Assembly (NCBI GenBank): GCA_023415205.1
Contig: JAEZLR010000002.1
Span: forward strand, 1 to 64,000
Origin: Bacillota bacterium
GTDB lineage: Bacteria > Bacillota > Clostridia > DSM-8532
Direction: 5' to 3'
Length of the DNA stretch: 64,000 nucleotides
Every line of letters begins with the position of its first letter. The first letter of the stretch is position 1. Of the stretch, positions 15,843 through 25,140 are shown piece by piece. Below the pieces are notes generated by a model. The model worked only from the letters and a program-made list of their open reading frames with translations. It did not search any database and was not told the origin of the DNA. A program made the position numbers and the translations under genes.

Positions 15843-18800
15843 ATGAAGTCGAATTTTACATTCTTAGAAGAGAAGTTTCCTTTACTTGCTTCGCTGGGTA
15901 GTACAGCAGAGAAGTACTTATTTCCAGACTCTAATTCATGCCTTATGAAATTGGGTTTGTTTGGAGAAGCTGTGGTTCGTCTGATGTTTGTGTCTGACAG
16001 TATACCTGAGCCACAGGAAGACAATACCCATGCAAATAGAATAAAAATTCTTAAGAATGAAGGACTCATACATAAAGATATAGATGATATTCTTTATGCA
16101 CTTAGAATTGTTCGAAATAAGGCCGCACATGATGGATATGAGTCTACGGAACAGGCAAAAATACTGCTTGAATTTGCACATAAATTAGGCATATGGTTTA
16201 TGCAAACATACGGGGACTGGAATTTTGAACCTGTCGAGTTTGTCATGCCTGAAGATACAAGTAAGGATGTTGATTATGAAGCAGTAATTAAAGCCCAAGA
16301 AGAAAAGATTAAAGAACTTACCGAAAAGGTAAAAGCTACTTCTATTAATGGTTCGGAAGTATCTATTACCGATAGAAGAACAAGAGCATCAGTGTCAGCA
16401 GATAAAATAGGTTTTTCTGAAAAGGAAACTCGGTATTTAATTGATGAACAACTCCGTAAGGTCGGTTGGGAAGCAGATACTCAAAACCTCCGATACTCTA
16501 AAGGAACAAGACCTGAAAAGGGTAAAAATGTAGCTATTGCAGAATGGCCGACTGATTCTACCGTTGGTGACAGAGGGTATGTTGACTATGCCCTATTTGT
16601 TGGAACACAATTGTTAGGTGTAGTTGAAGCAAAACGCCATATTACCGATATTCCATCCGTTATTGACTATCAGTGCAAAGACTATGCAAAAAAAATTAAG
16701 AAAGAGCATTCTACCTATTTGGTTGGCAAGTGGGGAGACTATAAAGTTCCATTCCTATTTGCTACAAATGGTAGGAAATACTTGAAGCAACTTGAAACAA
16801 AATCGGGAATCTGGTTCTTAGATGCTCGTAAGTCTACAAATATTCCTAAAGCACAGCAAGGGTGGGTAAGTCCTTCAGGTCTTATTGAGATGCTTGAAAA
16901 AGATGCGGAGAAAGCAAACCAAGAGTTAAGGGATACAGGATACGAGCTTTTGATAGATAAGGATGGACTTAACCTGAGACCATACCAGATAAATGCCGTA
17001 AAGTCTGCAGAGCAAGCTGTACTTGATGGTAAACAAACTGTACTCTTATCTATGGCAACAGGAACAGGAAAAACACGCACAATTTTAGGTATGATTTATC
17101 GCTTTTTAAAATCTGGTAGATTCAATCGAATATTGTTTCTCGTTGACCGCACAGCACTTGGGGAACAGGCACAAGACGTTTTCAGAGAAGTAAAAATTGA
17201 AGATTTGATGACTTTAGATGAAATATACAACATTAAGAAGCTTGAAGATAAGGATATTGATAAAGAGACAAGGATTCATGTCGCTACTGTGCAGAGCCTT
17301 GTAAAAAGGATTATGTATAACGAAGGCGAAACAATGCCAGCCGTTACTGATTATGACCTGGTTATCGTAGATGAAGCACATCGGGGATACATCCTTGACA
17401 AGGAGATGGGAGAAGATGAACTTCAGTACAGGAGTCAAGAGGACTACGTAAGCAAATATAGAACTGTTATTGAGTACTTTGATGCTGTAAAAATAGCCCT
17501 AACTGCTACCCCAGCTCTTCATACGAGTGAAATCTTTGGCAAGCCTGTATTCAACTACTCCTATCGGGAAGCAGTGATAGAAGGATACTTAATTGACCAT
17601 GATGCACCGCACAACTTAAAAACAAAACTTGCTATTGAGGGTATTCATTATAAGCCTGGTGATAGTGTTATCGTTTACGACCCTGTGACGGGCGAGGTAA
17701 CGAACAGTGCAGACCTTGAGGATGAACTCGATTTTGATATTGAAAGCTTTAACCGAAAGGTTATTACTGAACCCTTTAATAAAACTGTCTTGGAGGAAAT
17801 TACAAAGTATATTAATCCTGATGGAGAGGGGAAAACACTAATCTACGCTGTTGATGATTCCCATGCAGACCTAATTGTGAAGATTCTGAAAGAAATCTTC
17901 ACTGAATATGGTGTTGATAATGATGCGATTATGAAAATAACAGGGTCAGTAGGTGGTGGCAATAAGAAGAAAGTTCTTGAGGCAATAAAGAAATTCAAGA
18001 ATGAGAAATACCCCAATGTTGCTGTTACTGTTGACCTTTTGACAACTGGAATTGATGTTCCCGAAATTACTACTTTGGTATTCATGCGTAGAGTAAAATC
18101 AAGAATATTATTCGAGCAGATGATGGGTCGAGCTACTCGACTATGCCCTGAAATCGGGAAAACACACTTTGAGATATTTGACCCTGTAGGAGTTTATGAA
18201 TCATTAGAGCCTGTTACTAATATGAAACCTGTTGTTGCAAATCCCAATGTGACATTCACAGACCTTATCAGTGGGCTTGAAAAACTGCCCACAGAAGAGC
18301 AAAAGAAAAACCAGATAGATATGATAATTGCTAAACTCCAGAGAAAAAGGAGAAAGCTTAGTGGTAAAGCAATTGAGCATTTTATTGACCTCTCAGGAGG
18401 TAAAAATCCTGCTCAATTTATTGATGAATTGAAAGCTATGGTGACTGAGAAGGCACAGGAGCATATTTTACGCAATAAAAAACTCTTTGAAATGCTTAAT
18501 GAGGCAGGGTATGGTCAAATAAATCCTGTTATAATTTCTGTTAAACCAGACGAACTTATAAGCCATTCAAGAGGGTATGGAAAAGCACAAAAGCCAGAGG
18601 ACTACTTGGAGGAGTTCAAAGAATTTATTTATAACAACAAAAACAAGATTACCGCACTCAATATTGTGTGCACCAGACCAAAAGAACTTACTCGTGAGGC
18701 ATTAAAAAGTCTTAAGCTGGAGCTTGACCGAAATGACTTTACAGAAGTTCAACTTAATTCTGCGTGGAGAGAGCTAAAAAACGAAGAGATTACTGCTGAT

Positions 18801-19100
18801 ATTATTACATTTATACGTCAACAATCTTTAGGTTCTGCCTTGATAAGCCACGAAGATAGGATAAGAAATGCAATTAACAAGCTGAAGAAAAAACATAGCT
18901 TCAGTAAAATGGAACTTGACTGGTTGGGGAGAATAGAAACTCACCTACTACATGAAAGTATTTTGGATAAAGAAACATTTGAGACAGGAGCTTTTAAAAC
19001 TAAGGGTGGTTACAAAGTAATAGATAAAATATTTAGTAATAAGCTTAAAAACATCATAGAAGAAATCAATGAATATCTATACGAGGATTGGAGTGCATAA
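15843..19100 (+). CDS. hsdR: Type I restriction enzyme, R subunit (HsdR)
   Basis: A 1085-residue motor/nuclease subunit. Residues about 1-125 are a DUF4145-like helical domain (LRIVRNKAAHDGYE). The PD-(D/E)XK nuclease follows near 245-265 (DYALFVG ... VVEAKRH). The SF2 translocase has Walker A SMATGTGKTRT (about 405), DEAH-type VIVDEAHRGY (about 510), LTATPA and the arginine-finger region MGRATRLCP. The C-terminus is EcoEI-type, where it contacts HsdM. With HsdM and HsdS it translocates and cuts unmethylated foreign DNA. AGGGGATG precedes ATG 15843. All motifs are intact. Confidence 0.93.
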   Translation: MKSNFTFLEEKFPLLASLGSTAEKYLFPDSNSCLMKLGLFGEAVVRLMFVSDSIPEPQEDNTHANRIKILKNEGLIHKDIDDILYALRIVRNKAAHDGYESTEQAKILLEFAHKLGIWFMQTYGDWNFEPVEFVMPEDTSKDVDYEAVIKAQEEKIKELTEKVKATSINGSEVSITDRRTRASVSADKIGFSEKETRYLIDEQLRKVGWEADTQNLRYSKGTRPEKGKNVAIAEWPTDSTVGDRGYVDYALFVGTQLLGVVEAKRHITDIPSVIDYQCKDYAKKIKKEHSTYLVGKWGDYKVPFLFATNGRKYLKQLETKSGIWFLDARKSTNIPKAQQGWVSPSGLIEMLEKDAEKANQELRDTGYELLIDKDGLNLRPYQINAVKSAEQAVLDGKQTVLLSMATGTGKTRTILGMIYRFLKSGRFNRILFLVDRTALGEQAQDVFREVKIEDLMTLDEIYNIKKLEDKDIDKETRIHVATVQSLVKRIMYNEGETMPAVTDYDLVIVDEAHRGYILDKEMGEDELQYRSQEDYVSKYRTVIEYFDAVKIALTATPALHTSEIFGKPVFNYSYREAVIEGYLIDHDAPHNLKTKLAIEGIHYKPGDSVIVYDPVTGEVTNSADLEDELDFDIESFNRKVITEPFNKTVLEEITKYINPDGEGKTLIYAVDDSHADLIVKILKEIFTEYGVDNDAIMKITGSVGGGNKKKVLEAIKKFKNEKYPNVAVTVDLLTTGIDVPEITTLVFMRRVKSRILFEQMMGRATRLCPEIGKTHFEIFDPVGVYESLEPVTNMKPVVANPNVTFTDLISGLEKLPTEEQKKNQIDMIIAKLQRKRRKLSGKAIEHFIDLSGGKNPAQFIDELKAMVTEKAQEHILRNKKLFEMLNEAGYGQINPVIISVKPDELISHSRGYGKAQKPEDYLEEFKEFIYNNKNKITALNIVCTRPKELTREALKSLKLELDRNDFTEVQLNSAWRELKNEEITADIITFIRQQSLGSALISHEDRIRNAINKLKKKHSFSKMELDWLGRIETHLLHESILDKETFETGAFKTKGGYKVIDKIFSNKLKNIIEEINEYLYEDWSA

Positions 19101-19106
19101 GTAGCG

Positions 19107-20525
19107 ATGAATAACCAAGAAATAGTAGCAAAGCTTTGGAATCTGTGTAATGTACTAAGGGATGACGGTATTACCTATCATCAATATGTTACTGAGTTAA
19201 CATATATTCTGTTTCTTAAAATGACGAAAGAAACATCAACCGATAAGCAAATCCCTGAAAATTATCGTTGGGATAATCTTGCCAAGAGACAAGGCATAGA
19301 GCTTAAAAAGTTCTACAATGACCTTTTAAACCACCTCGGAGAGAATACCACAGGTAGAATCAGGGAGATATACTCTGGGGCAAGGTCTAATATAGAAGAA
19401 CCCAAGAACCTGGAGAAGATAATTAAATCTATAGATGAACTTGACTGGTATTCTGCCAAGGAAGAAGGCTTGGGCAATCTTTATGAAGGGCTTTTGGAAA
19501 AAAATGCAAACGAGAAGAAGTCGGGAGCTGGGCAGTATTTTACGCCAAGGGTGCTCATTGATGTGATGACCATACTTATAGACCCAAAGCCTGGTGAGCT
19601 TTGCAATGACCCTGCTTGCGGTACTTTTGGCTTTATGATTGCGGCCGACAGACATATAAAGAATAAAACGGATGACCTGTTTACATTATCTGCAGACCAA
19701 CAGGAGTTTCAGAGGAAGAAGGCTTTCTCAGGCTGTGAGCTTGTGCATGATACTCACAGACTTGCGTTGATGAATGCCATGCTTCATGACATCGAGGGTG
19801 AGATTCTTCTTGCTGACACACTATCTAATGCAGGAAAAGCTCTGAAGGGATATAACGTGGTACTTACGAACCCCCCGTTTGGAACTAAGAAGGGTGGAGA
19901 ACGTGCTACCCGTGATGATTTCACGTATCCTACATCAAATAAGCAGTTAAACTTCCTACAGCACATTTATCGTTCATTAAGAACAGATGGCAAATCAAGA
20001 GCTGGGGTTGTTTTACCTGACAACGTTCTTTTTGCTGATGGTGATGGTGCTAAGATTCGTGCTGACTTGATGGACAAGTGTAATTTACATACTATTTTGA
20101 GGTTGCCTACTGGTATTTTCTACGCCCAAGGCGTTAAAACTAATGTACTTTTCTTTACCCGTGGAACTAATGATAAGGGGAACACCAAGGAAGTATGGAT
20201 ATATGATATGCGTACCAATATGCCGAGTTTTGGTAAAACCACGCCTTTAAAGCATGAACATTTTGATAGTTTTATTAAGGCATATACTACAGAAGATAGA
20301 AGAGCGATTCAAGATGAACGCTGGAGTGTCTTTACAAGGGAGCAAATAATACAGAAGAACGATAGCCTTGATTTAGGTTTAATCAGGGATGATAGTGTTT
20401 TGGATTATGAGGATTTGCAAGACCCAATTGAAAGTGGAGAAGAGATTATAGCACAATTGGAGGAAGCTACTGATTTAATTATGAGTGTTGTAAAAGAACT
20501 TAAGAGTTTAGGCGGTGGTAACTAA
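19107..20525 (+). CDS. hsdM: Type I modification methyltransferase (HsdM)
   Basis: A 472-residue N6-adenine methyltransferase. The N-terminal helical HsdM domain starts at NNQEIVAKLWNLCNVLRDDG. The SAM-binding motif I is DPACGTFGF (about 168), and the catalytic motif IV is NPPFG (about 255, NPPF type). It methylates adenine in the sequence chosen by HsdS and forms an M2S1 enzyme. It starts 6 bp after hsdR ends, and its stop overlaps the hsdS start (TAATG), so the operon is tightly coupled. No frameshift is seen. Confidence 0.93.
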   Translation: MNNQEIVAKLWNLCNVLRDDGITYHQYVTELTYILFLKMTKETSTDKQIPENYRWDNLAKRQGIELKKFYNDLLNHLGENTTGRIREIYSGARSNIEEPKNLEKIIKSIDELDWYSAKEEGLGNLYEGLLEKNANEKKSGAGQYFTPRVLIDVMTILIDPKPGELCNDPACGTFGFMIAADRHIKNKTDDLFTLSADQQEFQRKKAFSGCELVHDTHRLALMNAMLHDIEGEILLADTLSNAGKALKGYNVVLTNPPFGTKKGGERATRDDFTYPTSNKQLNFLQHIYRSLRTDGKSRAGVVLPDNVLFADGDGAKIRADLMDKCNLHTILRLPTGIFYAQGVKTNVLFFTRGTNDKGNTKEVWIYDMRTNMPSFGKTTPLKHEHFDSFIKAYTTEDRRAIQDERWSVFTREQIIQKNDSLDLGLIRDDSVLDYEDLQDPIESGEEIIAQLEEATDLIMSVVKELKSLGGGN

Positions 20526-21985
20526 TGGTTAAGAAAGAGAAGTTATCACTGAATGAATTGCTGGAACAAGCAATTGTCAATGATGAAGATATGCCGTATA
20601 AAGTACCGAGTAACTGGGTTAATGTTCATGGTAAGATATTTAACTTTGAAAAAGGTAAAAAACCAGAAAAATTAGATGAAGAAAAAACAAATAATAGTAT
20701 TCCTTATGTGAATATCAAGTATTTTGAAACGGGAATAGTTGAGCAATATACTTATGAGAATTCAACCAATAGGTTTTGCAATGAGAAAGATATTTTAATT
20801 GTTTGGGACGGAGCAAGGTCTGGTTTGGTTGGGACTGGAGTAAGTGGAGCATTAGGGTCTACATTATGCAAAATTAAAATTAATAAGATTAACCATAAGT
20901 ATGTATTCTATTACTTTATGAGTAAGTATGATGATATAAATAAAAATGGTAGAGGGACAGGAATACCTCATGTTGACCCTATCTACGTGTCGAATCTTAC
21001 ATTTCCTCTTCCACCGTTACAAGAACAGAAACGGATTGTGGATACAATAGAAACTCTCTTTGAGAGATTAGACCGAGCAAAAGAGCTTGTTCAGAATACT
21101 CTTGACTCCTTTGAGGTCAGAAAATCAGCGATACTGCATAAAGCGTTTACTGGTGAGCTAACTGCTAAATGGCGTGAGGATAATGATAAAGAGGATTCAG
21201 GTTCTATAATTACCAGTTTATTTAACTATAGAGTTGGTTTAGCCAAAACTCCGATAGAAAAAAGCAAAATTGAGAGCATTTTTTCATATGAAGAAAATGA
21301 ATCGTATGAAAACTTGCCTAATGGATGGAGATATGTGTCCTTGGATAAGCTCTGCGAATCCTTTCAATACGGAACATCTAATAAATCAGATAATGAAGGT
21401 AAAGTTGTTGTAATAAGGATGGGAAATCTTCAGTCAGGCAAAATTGATTGGAATGACTTAGCGTATAGTTCTGATGAAGAAGATATTAAGAAATATATTT
21501 TGAAGAAGGGTGACGTTTTATTTAACAGAACAAATAGTCCAGAGTTAGTAGGGAAAACGTCTATATATGAAGGAGAGCAACCAGCTATTTTTGCAGGGTA
21601 TCTGATTAGAATAAAAAATTACGAATACCTGGATTCATATTATTTGAACTATATTATGAATTCATCATATGCTAAAGAATACTGTATGCGTGTAAAAAGT
21701 GATGGAGTAAATCAGTCTAATATTAATGCTCAAAAGCTCGCAAAATTTGAGATTCCATTTTGTTCTCTGAAAGAACAGAAAGAGATAGTAAGAGTACTTG
21801 ATAACCTCCTTAAAAACGAGCAAAATGCAAATGAGCTTTGTAAAGTAATAGATAAGATTGACTTTATGAAAAAATCAATACTTGCACGTGCTTATCGAGG
21901 AGAACTGAACACTAACAACCCTGAAGAAGCAAGTGCTTTAGGGCTGTTGAAAGAGGTTTTGCGAGAACGGGCAGAGATAGTTTGA
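20525..21985 (+). CDS. hsdS: Type I specificity subunit (HsdS)
   Basis: A 486-residue protein with two target-recognition domains: TRD1 begins near VPSNWVNVHGKIF and TRD2 near LPNGWRYVSLDKL. Each is followed by a conserved coiled-coil spacer (LPPLQEQKRIVDTIETLFER and SLKEQKEIVRVLDNLLKN) ending in the matching pair ILHKAFTGEL and ILARAYRGEL. TRDs define the two halves of a bipartite recognition site; that site cannot be read from sequence. The order R-M-S with overlapping M/S genes is typical. Confidence 0.92.
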   Translation: MVKKEKLSLNELLEQAIVNDEDMPYKVPSNWVNVHGKIFNFEKGKKPEKLDEEKTNNSIPYVNIKYFETGIVEQYTYENSTNRFCNEKDILIVWDGARSGLVGTGVSGALGSTLCKIKINKINHKYVFYYFMSKYDDINKNGRGTGIPHVDPIYVSNLTFPLPPLQEQKRIVDTIETLFERLDRAKELVQNTLDSFEVRKSAILHKAFTGELTAKWREDNDKEDSGSIITSLFNYRVGLAKTPIEKSKIESIFSYEENESYENLPNGWRYVSLDKLCESFQYGTSNKSDNEGKVVVIRMGNLQSGKIDWNDLAYSSDEEDIKKYILKKGDVLFNRTNSPELVGKTSIYEGEQPAIFAGYLIRIKNYEYLDSYYLNYIMNSSYAKEYCMRVKSDGVNQSNINAQKLAKFEIPFCSLKEQKEIVRVLDNLLKNEQNANELCKVIDKIDFMKKSILARAYRGELNTNNPEEASALGLLKEVLRERAEIV

Positions 21986-22172
21986 GCAGTCAAGAATGGG
22001 GAAGAATCCAGACAGATTCCTTGAAAGGTAGAATATTTTGAAGGCTATCCGAAATTGCTGAATCAAGATGGTGAATTTTTATTTTAATAGAAAATGGACG
22101 AACCTCTTTCAAACATAGGACAAATAATGGTAATATATAGTTGAGGTATAAGAAAATGGGGGGGAGTAAAAT

Positions 22173-22748
22173 ATGTTATATAATAGGCAAGACTTAGAAA
22201 AGAGAGTTAAAAGTCAGCAAATAACAAAGTATGCGTCCATTCTCGAATTTGCACAAATTCAAAAGTCATTTAATGCAACAAAAACATATGATGTGTTCCT
22301 TTCACATAGCTTTTTAGATGCTGAATACATAAAGGTAATAAAGGATGATTTTGAAAAACTTGGTTTAGTGGTGTATGTAGATTGGATTGATGATGCACAA
22401 CTTAGTAGAGACAAGGTATCAAAAGAGACCGCTGATATTCTTAGAACGAGGATGAAGCAGTGTAAATCCTTATTCTATGTAACTACAACAAATTATCAAA
22501 ATTCAATTTGGATGCCTTGGGAGTTGGGATATTTTGATGCTCTGAAAGATAAAGTTGCAATAGTTCCAGTCTTAAGTAGCTCCCAATCCGATGATAAATA
22601 TACTGGGGCTGAGTATTTAGGTTTATATTATTACGTTTCAATTAATCCAAGTAATGGGACACAAGCAATATTTATAAATAAATCTGAAAATGAATATGTT
22701 AGTTATAAAGAATGGATTGAAGGAAAACAACCATACATACATAAATGA
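22173..22748 (+). CDS. TIR-domain protein (candidate NADase or signal-producing sensor)
   Basis: A 191-residue protein. Residues about 38-150 form a TIR domain: TYDVFLSHSFLDAEYI (strand A and box 1), LVVYVDWIDD, the helix with TRMKQCKSLFYVTTTN, and SIWMPWELGYFDA, whose Glu is at the usual NAD-cleaving position. In Thoeris and related systems TIR proteins make cyclic ADP-ribose variants or consume NAD on phage infection (established). No Macro, SLOG or Sir2 effector is fused. GGGGGGAG precedes the ATG. It is followed 13 bp later by a membrane protein and then a second TIR-like gene. Confidence 0.85.
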   Translation: MLYNRQDLEKRVKSQQITKYASILEFAQIQKSFNATKTYDVFLSHSFLDAEYIKVIKDDFEKLGLVVYVDWIDDAQLSRDKVSKETADILRTRMKQCKSLFYVTTTNYQNSIWMPWELGYFDALKDKVAIVPVLSSSQSDDKYTGAEYLGLYYYVSINPSNGTQAIFINKSENEYVSYKEWIEGKQPYIHK

Positions 22749-22761
22749 GAGGAGCAGTAAT

Positions 22762-23190
22762 ATGGGAAATGAAAAGAAATTAAAGCATTTAGAATTTATT
22801 CAGGGCATTATTAATAGAATGGGAAACAACTCCTTCTTAATTAAAGGTTGGTGTATCACTTTAGTAGTGGGCATTTTCGCCATAACAATAACAAATGATA
22901 ATTATTTATTTCTTTTAATTAGTATTATTCCTACTGTTACATTTTGGTATTTGGATGGATTTTTTCTGAAGACCGAGAAGCTTTATCGAGAGCTATATAA
23001 AAATGTAGCAGGTACAGAAGAAGAAAAAATTGACTTTTTAATGAATGTTAACAAGGCTGAATATAAGAAAAAAGTGGGTAGTGTTCTACAAGTAATGTTT
23101 TCAAAAACATTACTCCCTTTTTATGGGATGCTTCTAATTGTATTGGGAATTTTTATTAGCCTTGTATATTTTAAGATTTTAACGATTTAA
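22762..23190 (+). CDS. Small membrane protein between two TIR genes (candidate effector)
   Basis: A 142-residue protein. ATG 22762 is chosen for the GAGGAG seven bases upstream; longer in-frame extensions overlap the TIR gene. A polar helical N-terminus (KKLKHLEFIQGIINRMGNNS) leads to three hydrophobic segments: about 29-45 (ITLVVGIFAITIT), 47-68 (LFLLISIIPTVTFWYL) and 116-138 (FYGMLLIVLGIFISLVYF). The loop between the second and third is charged and cytosol-like. Similar short membrane proteins often sit beside TIR genes in defence islands (recollection, not verified). A membrane-disrupting effector activated by a TIR product is an inference. Confidence 0.65.
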   Translation: MGNEKKLKHLEFIQGIINRMGNNSFLIKGWCITLVVGIFAITITNDNYLFLLISIIPTVTFWYLDGFFLKTEKLYRELYKNVAGTEEEKIDFLMNVNKAEYKKKVGSVLQVMFSKTLLPFYGMLLIVLGIFISLVYFKILTI

Positions 23191-23260
23191 TGAAAAGTGC
23201 AAATTAATGGCAGAAGAGTATTTCTATGTAATTACTGTTTTGGCAAAAGGAAGTGAATTT

Positions 23261-23869
23261 ATGGCACATAAAACTTTTATTTCTTACAAATATAGTGAAG
23301 CAACTGTGTTAAGAGACAATATCATTAAAGCATTAGGTGATGATGCTACATACTATCAAGGAGAGACAAGTGAATCACCTGATTTAACTGATACAAGCAC
23401 TGAAAACATTAAACGTGTACTTAAGGATATGATGTTTAATACATCCGTCACCATTGTGATATTGTCACCTAATATGATAAAAAGCAAATGGATAGATTGG
23501 GAAATTGAATATTCTCTTAAGCAAATTACACGAAGTAATAGAACTTCACAAACAAATGGAGTTGTAGGTGTAATTATGAAATATAATGGAGGTTATGATT
23601 GGCTGATAACTCATTCAACAGATTGTCACGGTTCTCCTACCATAGATTATAAAAAGGAATATTTATATCCTATAATACATAAAAATCACTATAATTCGAA
23701 CCCACAAATTTGGCATTGTAAAGACTGCGAAACTTATAATAGTATGAATGGCTCTTATATTAGTTATTTCACTGAGGAATACTTTCTCAAAAACCCACAG
23801 TATTACATTGATAATGCATTTGATAAAAGTGAAAAAACAGATAATTATAACCTTACCAGGCAAAAGTAA
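23261..23869 (+). CDS. TIR-like (DUF1863/ThsB-type) protein
   Basis: A 202-residue protein. It starts directly with the fold: MAHKTFISYKYSEATVLRD, a variable loop (YYQGETSESPDLTD), VTIVILSPNMIKSKWIDWEI and a Glu-containing IDWEIEYSLKQI helix. This arrangement is that of the MTH538/DUF1863 TIR-like group, which includes the Thoeris sensor ThsB. The C-terminal 70 residues carry HCKDCET, a single CxxC that is unlikely to be a full zinc site. ATG 23261 follows AAAGGAAG; an upstream frame (23207) lacks the family start. It is distinct from the first TIR protein, so this is not a recent duplication. Confidence 0.8.
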   Translation: MAHKTFISYKYSEATVLRDNIIKALGDDATYYQGETSESPDLTDTSTENIKRVLKDMMFNTSVTIVILSPNMIKSKWIDWEIEYSLKQITRSNRTSQTNGVVGVIMKYNGGYDWLITHSTDCHGSPTIDYKKEYLYPIIHKNHYNSNPQIWHCKDCETYNSMNGSYISYFTEEYFLKNPQYYIDNAFDKSEKTDNYNLTRQK

Positions 23870-24071
23870 TTTAAATATTCAAATATAAAATATTACAGAT
23901 AATTAAACCTTCTTCATAAATGTTATCAATAAAACCAGATTGGATTAGACGGCTTATTTAACACAAACTTAATAGTATACGGAAATATTAAAATTTTCAA
24001 AAATCACCGCAACCTTCCTTTTGTTTTTGCGAAACAAACTTAGTATATGAAGCTTAGGCAAATGGAGTTAT

Positions 24072-24854
24072 ATGGAACAAAATGCAAACTGGTTCGTAAA
24101 AACTATAGACGGGCAGTTGATACTGGTAGATGAAAATGAATATAAAATTGCCTCAAAGTATCAATGGCAGTCTAAAGCTGATGGTAGAGGTGGGCATCGT
24201 CCAGTAATTTTTCTTGATGGAAGATGCATCACTTTTGCATCTGTAGTTTTCGAATTGAACAGAAATCAAGTTATATACCACAAAAATGGGAATCCTTATG
24301 ACTTCAGAAGAGATAAAATTGTTATCTGTAATAATAGGAGCGAATTTGGTCATTACATCGGTAGTTCCAATCGGAAAAATACACAGTATAAAGGTGTCTT
24401 TTTATTTAGAAGAAGTAATGCTTGGGCAGTTAGGATAATTAAAGATAAAAACATAATAGATGGAGGTCATTTTGCTTCTGCAGAAGATGCATCTATCGTA
24501 GCCGACTACTTTATTATTAAAAACTACGGAGAAAATACTGATAGAAATTATCCAGAGTTGAGCTTTAAGCAGATTAATGAAAAGTATATCTCTATACTTA
24601 CTAAATATGGTCATGACAGCAATGCGAGGAAAGCAAAATCGGGCCAAGGTCTTACGAGATGTGGGAATAAAACTTCCAGGTTTGTAGGAGTTTCAAAGGA
24701 TAAGAGTATGTGGACAGCCAGAATTAAGTTTAATAAAAAACAGATACACCTTGGTAATTTTGAGACGGAAGAAGTAGCCGCTCAAGCTTATGACAAGAAA
24801 GCTATAGAGCTATACGGTGAATTAGCAAAACTGAATTTCCCAGCAAATGCGTAA
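24072..24854 (+). CDS. HNH-like / double-AP2 DNA-binding protein
   Basis: A 260-residue protein. Residues about 75-100 (VIYHKNGNPYDFRRDKIVIC) look like an HNH homing-endonuclease core, H-x-NGNxxDxR, with some positions altered. Two AP2 domains follow: about 105-155 (TQYKGVFLFRRSNAWAVRI ... GGHFASAEDAS) and about 201-258 (SRFVGVSKDKSMWTARI ... LGNFETEEVAAQAYD). HNH-AP2 proteins are usually selfish endonucleases of phages and bacteria. It is free-standing, so it is either a hitchhiking nuclease or a DNA-binding regulator. ATGGAG precedes the start. Confidence 0.78.
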   Translation: MEQNANWFVKTIDGQLILVDENEYKIASKYQWQSKADGRGGHRPVIFLDGRCITFASVVFELNRNQVIYHKNGNPYDFRRDKIVICNNRSEFGHYIGSSNRKNTQYKGVFLFRRSNAWAVRIIKDKNIIDGGHFASAEDASIVADYFIIKNYGENTDRNYPELSFKQINEKYISILTKYGHDSNARKAKSGQGLTRCGNKTSRFVGVSKDKSMWTARIKFNKKQIHLGNFETEEVAAQAYDKKAIELYGELAKLNFPANA

Positions 24855-25140
24855 ACGAATCTCCTCCAGTTCCTCCATAGCAGTTCCTAAAAATGATGAA
24901 GATTAAAATTGATAAGAGTGCGGTATGCTTCGGCTATTTGGTTCGAGGATAGATTCTTGTATAGGGAGTATGCGGAAGCATTGGTAAATGAAAGGAGAGA
25001 CTGTCTTGAGTTTTGTATAATGGAAATATTCCCAAATTATTGTATTAAATTATGTAAACCTCATTTTACTCCTTTCGAATGAATTGCCTTTTTTTTTACG
25101 ATTGACATAAAAGGAGTCTCAAATTGAAATTTAATTAAAT
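24855..25140. other. Gap between convergent HNH-AP2 and RES genes
   Basis: 286 bp without a credible frame. It is AT-rich toward the right, with a run of nine T at 25090-25098. No clear hairpin terminator was found. Confidence 0.4.
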
